From: Streptomyces bikiniensis
GTDB taxonomy: Bacteria > Actinomycetota > Actinomycetes > Streptomycetales > Streptomycetaceae
Assembly: GCA_000716465.1 (NCBI GenBank)
Contig: JNWL01000024.1
Coordinates: forward strand, 1 to 64,000
Direction of reading: 5' to 3'
DNA: 64,000 nt
Part shown: piece after piece, positions 17,578 through 25,822 of the stretch
How positions within the stretch are numbered: the first letter of the stretch is position 1
Layout: each line of letters begins with the position of its first letter
The notes under the pieces: model-generated
What the model was told of the DNA's origin: nothing
Seen by the model: the letters and a program-made list of their open reading frames with translations, nothing else
Database searches by the model: none
Translations under genes and position numbers: made by a program

Positions 17578-18009
17578 GTGGCGCGAGCACACCTGTCAGA
17601 TGTTGAGTGGATTTCATCGCGCCGTACGACCGTCGAGATGCCGGGAGCGGACTGGTACCTTGCCGAGCGGATCCAGGAGATCGTCAGAACCACCGCTCCC
17701 GGCCTCGCGCCCGAGCTCTGGTACGGGATGCCGGCGTACGCCAGGGACGGCAGGGTCGTCTGCCCCCTCCAGAGCGCGGAGAAGTTCACGTCGCGGTGCG
17801 CCACGCTCGACTTCAATGACCAGGCAGCACTCGACGAGGGCGCGATGTGGCCGACCGCGTACGCCCTGGAGGAACTGACCGCGGCCGACAAACAGCTCGT
17901 CAACTGCGAACCGGTGTGGGGGCGTCCGGCGATGCACGCTGCCGAACCGGCCCCGCAGTCCCCACTCGTCAGGACTCGCACGAAGGACGGCCCCCGGGCA
18001 GGCCGCTGA
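17578..18009 (+). pseudogene. DUF1801 (YdhG-like) protein with abnormal ends
   Basis: The central 85 codons are a clear DUF1801/iron-chaperone-like domain: AERIQEIVRTTAPGLAPELW, YGMPAYARDGRVVCPLQSAE, FNDQAALDEGAMWPTAYALE. The expected N-terminal helix is replaced by unrelated residues and the normal C-terminal helix after ELTAAD is replaced by a Pro/Arg-rich tail of 40 residues. This suggests truncation or rearrangement at both ends, in keeping with the surrounding decayed genes. A start at 17638 would give a shorter product. Function in this family is not established. Confidence 0.5.
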
Positions 18010-18083
18010 TGCCCGCACGGCACCACGTCACCGTTCTTGTCGAACACCTCGGCATCGTGCCCGTGGTGAAGCGGGCGGCGAGG

Positions 18084-18118
18084 TCCGACGGCGGGCGGGA
18101 AGGCCGCCCGCCGTCGGA
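18084..18118. terminator. Strong hairpin downstream of the SGNH fragment
   Basis: A perfect 15-bp stem (TCCGACGGCGGGCGG and its complement) with a GAAGG loop lies 27 bases after the stop of the minus-strand SGNH hydrolase and also follows the plus-strand DUF1801 gene. Confidence 0.65.
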
Positions 18119-18144
18119 GCGAACGCGGTCAGGCGATGACGCGG

Positions 18145-18807
18145 TCAGGCGATGGCGTCGAAGGAGGGCAGGTAGCCGTACTGCCGGCCCTTGCTGTTGG
18201 GGTGGTAGCTCTCGTCGACGGGGATGCGTGTGCTGTGGATCCACGCGTCACCCGAGCAAATCTCGTGGCCGCTGAACGCGCCGCGCACGTCGATGAACTG
18301 GTATCCGGCGGCGGTCGCCCTCTGGCTGATGACGCTGTTCAGGGTGTCGGCGGCGTCGTCCAGGGCCTTGCGCTTGGTGTCACCGATGCCGACGATGCAG
18401 CTGCCGAGTTTGTAGAGCCGCGGGTAGCCGAGCACCATGACGCGGGCCTGTGGCGAGCGTGACCTGATGCTCGAGTACAGCTGGTCCAGCTGGCCCGGCA
18501 GCTGGTTGCGGGCCTTGGCCGTGCCTTCGTTGACCGCGTTGATGCACGCCTGGTCCGACTGCAGCACGCAGACGCCCATGATGTCGGCGAAACCGATGTC
18601 GTTGCCACCGGCGCTCACACTGACCAGCGTCGTCGTGCTGGTCAGGCTTCCGAGCTGGCTGTTCTTGACGGTCGTGCTGGTGGCTCCCGAGCAGGCCACG
18701 AAGCTGAAGGAGGCGGGGGAGTTCGCCGCGCTCCACGGCGCCGGGCAGGAGCGGGAACTGCGCTTGCAGCTACCGCTGTCGGAGAGGTAGGACCCCGCCC
18801 CGACGCC
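18145..18807 (-). pseudogene. 5'-truncated SGNH/GDSL hydrolase
   Basis: The fragment covers GVGAGSYLSDSGSCKRSSRS (just after the lost GDSYSSG nucleophile block), VACSGA, VSAGGNDIGFADIMGVC and the C-terminal SDAWIH...ESYHPNSKGRQYGYLP with the catalytic His. This is the secreted Streptomyces GDSL lipase/esterase group. The signal peptide and the catalytic Ser are missing: the reading breaks at about 18807, exactly where a 5'-truncated galactosidase fragment begins on the other strand. Hence a deletion removed both 5' ends. Confidence 0.82.
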
Positions 18808-18810
18808 AAG

Positions 18811-19521
18811 CGCGGCCACGTGGACCACGCCCGCGGCGTCCACCAGGTGCTCGACCGCCTGCGCGCGGAGTTCCCGCACCTGCACATCGAGGCCTGCGCC
18901 GGTGGCGGAGGGCGAGTCGACCCGGCCGTCCTGGCCCGCACCGATCAGGTGTGGACCTCGGACAACACCGATGCGGTGGACCGCCTCGCGATCCAGCACG
19001 GCTTCAGCCAGCTGTATCCGGCCGGAGTCATGGCCGCTCGGGTGACCGACAGCCCCAACCCACTGGCGGGCCGCGTCGTCCCTCTCCCCTTCCGCTTCCA
19101 CAGCGCCATGGCCGGCGTGCTCGGCATCGGAGGGGACCTGACCCGCTGGACCGAAGCGGAACTCGCCGAGGCCGGCCGGCTCGTCCAGCTCTACAAGGAC
19201 ATCCGCCCCGTGGTCCAGCACGGGGCACAGTTCCGGCTCCTGGCTCCGGACGAGGGGCCGCTGACGGCCGTGCAGTACCTCGCCGCCTCCGGCGAACGCG
19301 TGGTCGTCCTGGCCTGGCGGCCCTCCACGGCCTTCGGGACCTCCTGTCCGCCGCTGCGGCTGCGAGGCCTCGTGCCGGAGGCCCGGTACCGCGACGAGGA
19401 GACGGGACACGAATGGTCCGGGGCGGCCCTGACGGGGTTCGACCTGCCCCTTCCGGAATTTCCCCGGGGCGACTGCGCCAGTGCTCTGGTGCGGCTGCGC
19501 CGCGTCGACAGCCGGGGGTGA
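18811..19521 (+). pseudogene. 5'-truncated GH36 alpha-galactosidase
   Basis: About 235 C-terminal codons remain: IEACAGGGGRVDPAVLARTD, QVWTSDNTDAVDRLAIQHGF (containing the catalytic acid/base Asp region of GH36), then FRFHSAMAGVLGIGGDLTRW and the C-terminal beta domain. The N-terminal domain and the first half of the catalytic barrel, including the nucleophile Asp, are absent. Its broken end lies within a few bases of the broken end of the SGNH fragment. It cannot be active. A galactose-related role for the lost locus would fit the LacI-type regulator just downstream. Confidence 0.82.
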
Positions 19522-19649
19522 CACGGAACGGTCCCCGGGAAGGGGGAAACCGGAGGTGGGAAGCGGCCCCGGCGGCCATCGGCCGCCGAGCGCCTCCCTG
19601 GCGGAACCGGAGGTGGCATAGGGGTGGCCCCAGAAGGGAGCGTGGGGCT

Positions 19650-20448
19650 GTGCGCGAGCGGGTCACCATGACGGATGCCGCCCGTAAGGCCGGAGTGTCG
19701 TCCGCCACGGTCTCCTACGTGCTCTCCGGAAAACGGCACGTGGCCCCCGAAACCAGGGCTGCCGTCGAGGCTGCCACAGCCGAGCTGTCCTTCACCGTCA
19801 ACACCACGGCGCGCAGTCTGCGCACGGGACGGTCCAGCCTGGCGGCACTGATCGTCCCCGACATCGCCAACCCCTTCTACGCGCAGCTCGCGGCCACATT
19901 GCAGGAGGAACTCCGGGAGCGCGGGCTGCACGTCGTCGTCTGCAACACGCGCGCACACCGCGACGAGGAGCAGGCGCTCTTGGCAGAAGCCGTGCAGCAG
20001 CGGTTCGCCGGCGTCGTCATCACCCCCTTCCGACTCAAGCCGCGCGACTTCGAGCCTCTCACCGACGCCGGCATGCCCGTCGTCGTCAGCGCCGACGTCT
20101 CCTTCGGCCCGATCGACCTCGTGACACCCGACACCCGCGCGGCCACCCGCTCCGCGCTGCAACAGGTCGCGGCGACACAACGACGACGCATAGCCATGAT
20201 CGCGGGCCCCCGGGACGCCACCGGCGGCGACCCACGCCTCGAACAGCTCAGAAGCCTGGCGCTCCAGCTCGGCATGGCACTGCCCCACGAACTGGTCGTC
20301 CGCGGCGAACACACGCGAGAGGCCGGAGCAACCGGGTTCGCCGAGCTCATGAGCCGCCGCCCGCCTGCTCAACGAACGCCTGGACGGCCGCAAAGTCCAC
20401 AGAACAGTGCAGGTCAAGGCGGAATTCGTGGCGCGCTCGTCCGTCTGA
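19650..20448 (+). pseudogene. LacI-family regulator with internal deletion and frameshift
   Basis: The N-terminal HTH (TMTDAARKAGVSSATVSYVL) and hinge, and most of the periplasmic-binding-like core (LAALIVPDIANPFYAQLAAT, VTPDTRAATRSALQQV), are intact from a GTG at 19650. At about 20355 the sequence jumps, after GFAELMSRRP, directly to the family's last 28 residues (LLNERLDGRKVHRTVQVKAE, FVARSSV-stop) in a different frame. Roughly 70 codons are deleted. The gene probably controlled the adjacent galactosidase, which is also broken. Confidence 0.78.
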
Positions 20449-20606
20449 GGGACACAACCACCCCGCACGGGGAACGACCCGTCCCAACCCCCGTTCAGCA
20501 CCTGAAAGCATCTTCTCTGCCGCTGTGTCCGTTCGCGGTGGAGGGGCTGCTCCGAAGCCGGGCACGACCGTCGACACCGCCGCGGTCGCGGCGCGGAAGG
20601 AGAGGC

Positions 20607-20813
20607 GTGGCCGTGCTGGTCACGGGCGCCACCGGCAGAGTCGGCCGCCACGTGGCGAGCGAGCCAGCGGAACAGGATCTGCCTGAAAGGTGGCCAGCAG
20701 GATCACCACCGGTGTCACCTTCACGGGGTACGGCCTCCGCCAGGATCGCGGCCCGGGTACAGGGCGCCGCGCTCGCCGCCGAGGCCCTCGGCGTGCAACC
20801 GCCCCGCAGTTGA
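20607..20813 (+). pseudogene. Remnant of a NAD(P)-binding (NmrA/SDR-like) protein
   Basis: From a GTG at 20607 with AAGGAGAGG upstream the frame reads VAVLVTGATGRVGRHVASEP, a Rossmann-fold start (TGATGxVG) typical of NmrA-like or atypical SDR proteins. After about 20 codons similarity to any such protein stops and the frame ends after 68 codons. It appears to be a 5' scrap with the rest deleted. Confidence 0.45.
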
Positions 20814-20815
20814 AC

Positions 20816-20846
20816 GGTTCACCTGGCGGAAGTCGCCGGGTGAACC
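20816..20846. terminator. Hairpin terminator
   Basis: GGTTCACC-T-GGCG, loop GAAGT, CGCC-G-GGTGAACC: a 12-bp stem with one mismatch, starting just after the stop of the NAD(P)-binding remnant. Confidence 0.5.
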
Positions 20847-20981
20847 ACTCAGCCGTATTCAAGGGTCTCTGTCAGGTCGGTCCGGTGACCGACCAGGGAG
20901 TGATCAGGGCCGGTCGTCTCGCCCGAGTGGTCGACGACGTCGCCGTTGGAGCGTTGTCCTTGTGGTCACCTGTCCGGTCGC

Positions 20982-21158
20982 TCAGACGGGAACGACCGTG
21001 AGTTCCTGGAGGCAGACGTCGACGGCGGTGGAGTTCCAGCCGTTGGCGGCGTTGACGCCGTTGCCGAGGTTGCCGTCCTTGTCGGCGAACGCGGGCGTGG
21101 TGGCCGAGAGAACGGCGACGGCGAGCAGGCGACAGGGGATGATCCTTCGCGTGTCCTG
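20982..21158 (-). pseudogene. Small secreted-protein remnant without a start codon
   Basis: The minus-strand frame reads RRIIPCRLLAVAVLSATTPAFA, a signal-peptide-like segment, then DKDGNLGNGVNAANGWNSTA and VDVCLQELTVVPV-stop, resembling small secreted Streptomyces proteins of unknown role. No ATG, GTG or TTG is available in frame before an upstream stop, and the C-terminus looks short. Probably a decayed gene. Confidence 0.4.
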
Positions 21159-21285
21159 CCAACGGCGCCGGGCCGCTCATGAACCTCACGCCGCGCCCTG
21201 GCGGCAAGCCCCTGCCACGGCCCCGAACGGTCTCCTCATCCTCGACCCACCCCGCGGACGCCGACGACGGAGGCCTCCTCGGGGA

Positions 21286-22935
21286 CTACCGGGTCCTGAA
21301 GCGGCGGTAGAGGTTTCGGGCCACGTACACGCCCGGGCCGCCGAAGCCGACGATGTCGACACGTCCGTCGCCGGTGACGTCGGCGAGGAAGCGGGGTTGG
21401 CGGCCGACCCGCCAGGCGCCGGCGGCGTCGCCGTACCCGAAGCCGCGGCAGACCAGCCGGGCCTGGTCGAACGTGCCGTCGCCGAGGTTGTGGGAGACCC
21501 AGACCCCTTCGTCGCCGAAGCCGACGATGTCGGGGTTGCCGTCGCCGGTCACGTCGGCGAGGCACCTGAGGTGCTTCTCGGCGGTCCATCCCTGGGCGGT
21601 GCCGAAGTCGTTCAGGACGAGCTTCGAGGATGCGAAGGTGCCGTCGCCGAGGCCGCGCGCGACGACGACGCCGTGGGGGCCGAAGCCGACGACGTCCGGC
21701 GTCCCGTCGCCGGTGGTCTTGGCCAGGAACCGGGGGTGCTCGTCGGCCGAGGCCCATCCCTGGTCGGTTCCGAAGTCGTCGAGGACGTACAGGGGCTCGG
21801 CGAACGTGCCGTCCTCGTCCTGGAGGGAGATCCAGACGCCGTCGTCGTGGCAGCCGACGACGTCGAGCCTGCCGTCGCCGGTGGTGTCGGCGAGGAAGCG
21901 GGGGTGTTTGTCCACGAGCCAGCCGCCGGCCTTTTCGCCGTGGCCGAACGCCTTGAGGGCCGACTCGCCGGACACCGGTTCGAACGTCCCGTCCTCGCCC
22001 CGGGGAGAGACACGGACGCCGTCGGCGGCGAGCACGACGACGGCAGGCTCGCCGCCACCCGTCACGTCCGCGAGGGTCCACAGGTCCGAGTGGCTGGACG
22101 AGGGCGCCGGACGGTGCAGGACGCGTTCCTCGTCCTCGAACGTGCCGTCGCCCCGGGCAGCCGCCGCCACCGCTCCCTTGGCGGGCTTGAGCCCGATGAC
22201 TTCGGCCCGTCCCCCGCCCGTGGTGTCGGCGAGGAACCGCGCGCCGAGCCCGGCCCACCAACCCGGCCGGCCGTCGGGAGAGGGGGCGGCTCCTTCGCTC
22301 TTCCACGCGCCGGCGTCAGGGGTGCTCCCGAACCGGTCGAGGACGAGCAGCATGTCGCTGAAGGAGGGCGTCGCCCCCGGAACGGGCCGCAGCGCGGCCG
22401 AGCGGTTCAGCCGCCAGGACCGGCGCCCGTTCCAGTGGTCCAGGGACACCCAGCGCAGGGCGGGGTCGGCGACGCGCTCGGGCTCGGCGGGGACGAGCCG
22501 CCACCGCTGGCTCTCCGCCTCCTCGTCGTACGTGCGCAGGACGACCGGGGCGGTGTTCTCGTCGGGTCCACCGAGGTCGAGGGCGACGTCTCCGGCCGCG
22601 CTCTCGATGAAGCAGAGCCCGGCCTCGCCCTCGACGGGGACGACGCGCCACTGCTGGCTCTTCTTGTTGTCGGCGGCGTCTTCTTGACGGACGCCACCGT
22701 CGGCGGCGGGCTGGTCGAGGACCTTGCCGCTGACCGCGTTGCGGATCACGTACACCTGCTCGTCCTGCGCGGACGGCACGGGGACGATCTGCCACTGCTC
22801 CGGGCTCGGCCCGTCCTCGGGGAGCTCGCGGACGACGAGCGTCTCGCCCCGTCCCGGTGCGGTCTCGGCGACGAGGGTCTTCCCCGTGGCGGCGTTGACG
22901 ATCTCCAGTTTCAGTTCTTCCGTGGGCACGGGCAT
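21286..22935 (-). CDS. Ricin-type trefoil plus FG-GAP/VCBS repeat protein
   Basis: A 549-residue protein. Residues 5-155 contain three QW-type repeats (PEQWQIVPV, SQQWRVVPV, SQRWRLVPA) with YVIRNAVSGKVLDQP and CFIESAAGDVALDLG, a ricin-type beta-trefoil. From about residue 200 there are at least six FG-GAP/VCBS units (FLADTTGDGRLDVVGCHDDG, FLADVTGDGRVDIVGFGGPG), a calcium-binding beta-propeller. The family suggests carbohydrate or surface binding. There is no signal peptide. The ATG at 22935 follows GGAAGAGG. It heads the same direction as the next trefoil gene (23003-23722), 67 bases away, and probably shares its transcript. Confidence 0.8.
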   Translation of the reverse strand: MPVPTEELKLEIVNAATGKTLVAETAPGRGETLVVRELPEDGPSPEQWQIVPVPSAQDEQVYVIRNAVSGKVLDQPAADGGVRQEDAADNKKSQQWRVVPVEGEAGLCFIESAAGDVALDLGGPDENTAPVVLRTYDEEAESQRWRLVPAEPERVADPALRWVSLDHWNGRRSWRLNRSAALRPVPGATPSFSDMLLVLDRFGSTPDAGAWKSEGAAPSPDGRPGWWAGLGARFLADTTGGGRAEVIGLKPAKGAVAAAARGDGTFEDEERVLHRPAPSSSHSDLWTLADVTGGGEPAVVVLAADGVRVSPRGEDGTFEPVSGESALKAFGHGEKAGGWLVDKHPRFLADTTGDGRLDVVGCHDDGVWISLQDEDGTFAEPLYVLDDFGTDQGWASADEHPRFLAKTTGDGTPDVVGFGPHGVVVARGLGDGTFASSKLVLNDFGTAQGWTAEKHLRCLADVTGDGNPDIVGFGDEGVWVSHNLGDGTFDQARLVCRGFGYGDAAGAWRVGRQPRFLADVTGDGRVDIVGFGGPGVYVARNLYRRFRTR

Positions 22936-23002
22936 CGTGGTGCCTCTTCCAGGCGGTGCGGATGTCGGTTCGGGACGGACGGGGTACGGCGGTGGCCGTG
23001 GA

Positions 23003-23722
23003 TCACGTGAAGACGTGGTGGTACGGGACGTTCCACTCGCTGGGCAGGCGCGGGTAGAACGTGTTGATGACCGTCCCGGTGAAGTCCCCGCCCCAGTTGT
23101 AGGTGAGGCGCACCTCGCTGTTGGCCGCCACCGCGTGGTCCTTGAATCCGAGGATGGCGTCGGGGTGGGTGATGGGCACGAAGGTGAGCCCGCCCCACGG
23201 TGTGACCGTGACGATCCAGAGCTGGGTGTCCTCGGGTGCGCCGTTCTTCCCGCGCCACTTGTCGCCCACCTTGTCGGGCAGACCCACCTGGACGGTGTCG
23301 GCCGTGCTTCGGGGGGCGTCCTGGTGGACGGTGACGCGCCTGCGCTGCGGCTTGGGCGTGCCGTCGTCACCGCGTCCGGCTGCGGCGTCGCCCGCGGCGG
23401 CGGGCTTGGGCGTCACCTGGCCCGCGGCGCTCTCGATGACGTAGAGCGGGCGCTGCCCGAAGAAGCCGGCAGGAGTGACGTACCAGAGGTGACCCTTCGC
23501 CTCCTTGGTAGCCGGGTCGAGGGGGGTGGCCAGCTGGACGCCCTTGTCGTGGCTCTCCTCGCTCAGCTCGGCGGGCCGCAGATAACCGCCGTTGAAGGCG
23601 TGGACGAGCATGACCGGCCGGTTCTCGACCAGCGCCGCCACGATCGCGTTGTCATAACTGTTCACCGCCACCGGGCCGCCGACCACCAAATTCGACATCG
23701 CCGTGCGCTCTTGGGTGTACAT
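23003..23722 (-). CDS. Trefoil-like hypothetical protein of the lectin/pore-former group
   Basis: A 239-residue protein with no signal peptide. Two segments resemble trefoil repeats (KGHLWYVTPAGFFGQRPLYV, TQLWIVTVTPWGG), joined by an Ala/Lys/Arg-rich linker around residues 105-130. The N-terminus MSNLVVGGPVAVNSYDNAIV and C-terminus VRLTYNWGGDFTGTVINTFY are beta-rich. I do not recognise a named family. It is first in a probable minus-strand operon with the FG-GAP protein and diverges from the beta-pore candidate across a 404-bp gap. Start ATG at 23722; 23698 is possible. Confidence 0.65.
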   Translation of the reverse strand: MYTQERTAMSNLVVGGPVAVNSYDNAIVAALVENRPVMLVHAFNGGYLRPAELSEESHDKGVQLATPLDPATKEAKGHLWYVTPAGFFGQRPLYVIESAAGQVTPKPAAAGDAAAGRGDDGTPKPQRRRVTVHQDAPRSTADTVQVGLPDKVGDKWRGKNGAPEDTQLWIVTVTPWGGLTFVPITHPDAILGFKDHAVAANSEVRLTYNWGGDFTGTVINTFYPRLPSEWNVPYHHVFT

Positions 23723-24126
23723 CGCGGAAACCTCGCCTTTTCTGGAGGGGAGAAAAATTCTTCGGACGCTCGATTCGGCCGTCCATCACGTCACATCACC
23801 GCGGGACGAGCCGGCTTCGTCGAAGAAGTGCAGAAAACCGAATCAATGGCTGAGATGGAAAGGTCGTCCACGGCAGTGCCTGAGGTCACGGTACCCGTGG
23901 GCAGGGGTGCCGAAAAGTCATCGATCGAGTGACGGAAGAAGAAAGGTCACTTCACCGGCGTTTCGGAAGTGATTTCTGAAAATCGATCACTCGATGGAGG
24001 GTGGCGCGCGGATGTGCCTTTCCGGGGCGAGAGGGGGTGCGGTAATTTCGCCTGACGGAGCGTGCGCAGATTTCTGTTTACATTTCACCGAGCGCGGTTC
24101 GGTCGAGATCAGTCGAGGACGGATAG
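23723..24126. other. Divergent promoter region of the lectin/pore-former island
   Basis: 404 bases between the trefoil protein (minus) and the beta-pore candidate (plus), with lower G+C than the genes. CGATCGAGTGA near 23920 and TCACTCGAT near 23985 form an inverted pair; an AT-rich GTTTACATTT stands at about 24078. It must hold both promoters; no gene is supported. Confidence 0.4.
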
Positions 24127-25221
24127 ATGCCTTCCACCGCATACAGCCTGGCTGACGCCAAGCGTCAGCCGCTGACGAAGAAGAACCTGCGGGAACTCAA
24201 CATCGAACAGACCTGGCAGTCCATCCTGGACCACCCCAACCTGGTCTACGTCGACGCCTCCGGGGCGAAGCACAAGCCCGTCGGGTTCTCCGTGAACAAG
24301 TCGAGCTTCGGCACCTTCCCCGGGACCGCGTTCCAGCTGGGCTGGCTCGCCTACATGAACCTCGGGGAACCGCTGATCGAAGTGCGGGGCGACATCGGCC
24401 AGCCCCCGCCCGACACCTTCTCCTCACGCACCTACGTCAACCGCAGCCAGTCCGAGATGACCTTCACCGACTCCGTCGACTTCACCGTCTCCAACGGGGT
24501 CACGTGGTCGCTGCATGGGGACGCCAAGCTCACCTTCGGCGGCAGCGTCGGCGCCTCGCTGCAACTGCAGCTGCAGAACCAGCTCCGCCTGGACCTCCAG
24601 TCGCAACTCGCCGCGTCGTGCCAGAACGGGACGGCGAACAAGAACGCGAACACGGTGACCAACAAGAACAGCAAGGACAGCGTCGGCGTCGACAACGCCA
24701 ACACCACCGAGACATCCGCGAGCAGCTCCGCGACGAACTCCTCGTCGAACACGATGACCAACTCGGTGGGGTTCACCACCTCTGGCAGCGCCACCGGCAA
24801 CGCGTCGCTCAACGCGCAGCTGGCCCTGGGCATCGCGGCCACTGTCGGCGGCTCCCTGAACACCAGCTGGGCCTCGAAGTCGCAGATCTCCGGCAAGGTC
24901 CCCCCGAACTCCCGCGTGCAGACCATCGTCTCGCAGCGGCGCACCCGCAGGCAGTACACCTACGAGATCCCGGTGACCTTCTCCGGCCTGATCGCGGTGC
25001 AGTACGCCGTGCCGGTGGCGGTCCTGTCTCCGCCGCAGCCCGGCACCTACCCCGGCCTCAGCCGGATGGTCGCCCGCGACGTCGGCGACATCGACCTGGC
25101 CCCCGGAGGCTTCCGCATGAAGGGACTGGCCGAGGTCGTCTCCGCCCTGGAGGTCCACCACACGATGCTCGACGGCGAGAGCCTGCCCGTCAGCCGGCAG
25201 ACGCTCCACAAGCAACCCTGA
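24127..25221 (+). CDS. Candidate beta-pore-forming protein (aerolysin/ETX-MTX2-like fold)
   Basis: A 364-residue protein without signal peptide. Residues 95-290 alternate Ser/Thr with hydrophobics (SRTYVNRSQSEMTFTDSVDF, LTFGGSVGASLQLQLQNQ, ISGKVPPNSRVQTIVSQRRT, YTYEIPVTFSGLIAVQY). This is the strand pattern of ETX/MTX2 and aerolysin domains, where a Ser/Thr-rich loop inserts as a hairpin. A 60-residue segment (about 165-225) of Asn, Ser and Thr repeats sits where that insertion loop would be. The assignment is by pattern, not by a diagnostic motif. Its neighbours carry lectin modules that could target it. The small charged gene at 25262 follows by 40 bases. Confidence 0.5.
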   Translation: MPSTAYSLADAKRQPLTKKNLRELNIEQTWQSILDHPNLVYVDASGAKHKPVGFSVNKSSFGTFPGTAFQLGWLAYMNLGEPLIEVRGDIGQPPPDTFSSRTYVNRSQSEMTFTDSVDFTVSNGVTWSLHGDAKLTFGGSVGASLQLQLQNQLRLDLQSQLAASCQNGTANKNANTVTNKNSKDSVGVDNANTTETSASSSATNSSSNTMTNSVGFTTSGSATGNASLNAQLALGIAATVGGSLNTSWASKSQISGKVPPNSRVQTIVSQRRTRRQYTYEIPVTFSGLIAVQYAVPVAVLSPPQPGTYPGLSRMVARDVGDIDLAPGGFRMKGLAEVVSALEVHHTMLDGESLPVSRQTLHKQP

Positions 25222-25261
25222 CCACGCGGCACCGCCCCCACGACGACCAGAGGTGACGACC

Positions 25262-25768
25262 ATGGTGTTCGACAACATCTTCAACTCCGCCGGCAAGGGC
25301 GCGGGGCTCTTTTCCGTGACCACCGACAGCACCAAGCCCCGGCCCGGCGAGGACATCGACTTCGAGGACTCCGACGAGGGCACGTACGACGACACGAGCA
25401 CGAGCCTGTTCAACAACGCGATCCACGGGGCCTCCTCCCGCGCGAAGATCGTCCAGGAGACATCGCCCGAAGCGCGGGCCGTCCTGGGCTTCCTCGGTTC
25501 CTTCATCCAGGCCACCCAGGCGTCCGCCGGCGCGCAGGCCCAGTACGCCCAGGATCCCGGCTCGGTGACCAAGGCCGCCTCCGACGGCATGCAGGAGGCC
25601 AGGGAGACGGTGGAAAGGGAGGGAGATCTGCAGAAGGACGAGGACCTGGAGAGCAGGCCGAGGAAGAGCGAGTTCACCAAACCGCCCAAGACCCCGGACG
25701 CTCCGAAGGCCCCAGAGGCTCCCAAGGCGCCCCAGGCGACTGCGGAGAAGCCGTCCCGTTCTCAGTGA
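25262..25768 (+). CDS. Small acidic/Pro-Ala-Lys-rich companion protein
   Basis: A 168-residue protein. Residues 1-60 are acidic (EDIDFEDSDEGTYDDTSTSL), residues 60-110 form a helical Ala/Gln-rich part (FLGSFIQATQASAGAQAQYA), and the tail is a charged helix followed by a PKAPEAPKAPQA low-complexity region. No known family. It is 40 bases downstream of the beta-pore candidate on the same strand and followed by a strong terminator, so the two form an operon. It could be a chaperone, immunity or cargo partner; the sequence does not decide. The ATG at 25262 has AGAGG 8 nt upstream. Confidence 0.6.
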   Translation: MVFDNIFNSAGKGAGLFSVTTDSTKPRPGEDIDFEDSDEGTYDDTSTSLFNNAIHGASSRAKIVQETSPEARAVLGFLGSFIQATQASAGAQAQYAQDPGSVTKAASDGMQEARETVEREGDLQKDEDLESRPRKSEFTKPPKTPDAPKAPEAPKAPQATAEKPSRSQ

Positions 25769-25780
25769 GGCTTCGGAAAG

Positions 25781-25820
25781 CACGAGGGGGCGGGGGCGAA
25801 ACCGCCCCCGCCCCCTCGTG
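25781..25820. terminator. Bidirectional terminator, 18-bp stem
   Basis: A perfect inverted repeat with 18-bp arms (CACGAGGGGGCGGGGGCG and complement) and an AAAC loop lies between the stops of the convergent companion gene and NHL-trefoil gene, ending 3 bases before the latter's stop. Confidence 0.75.
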
Positions 25821-25822
25821 TG

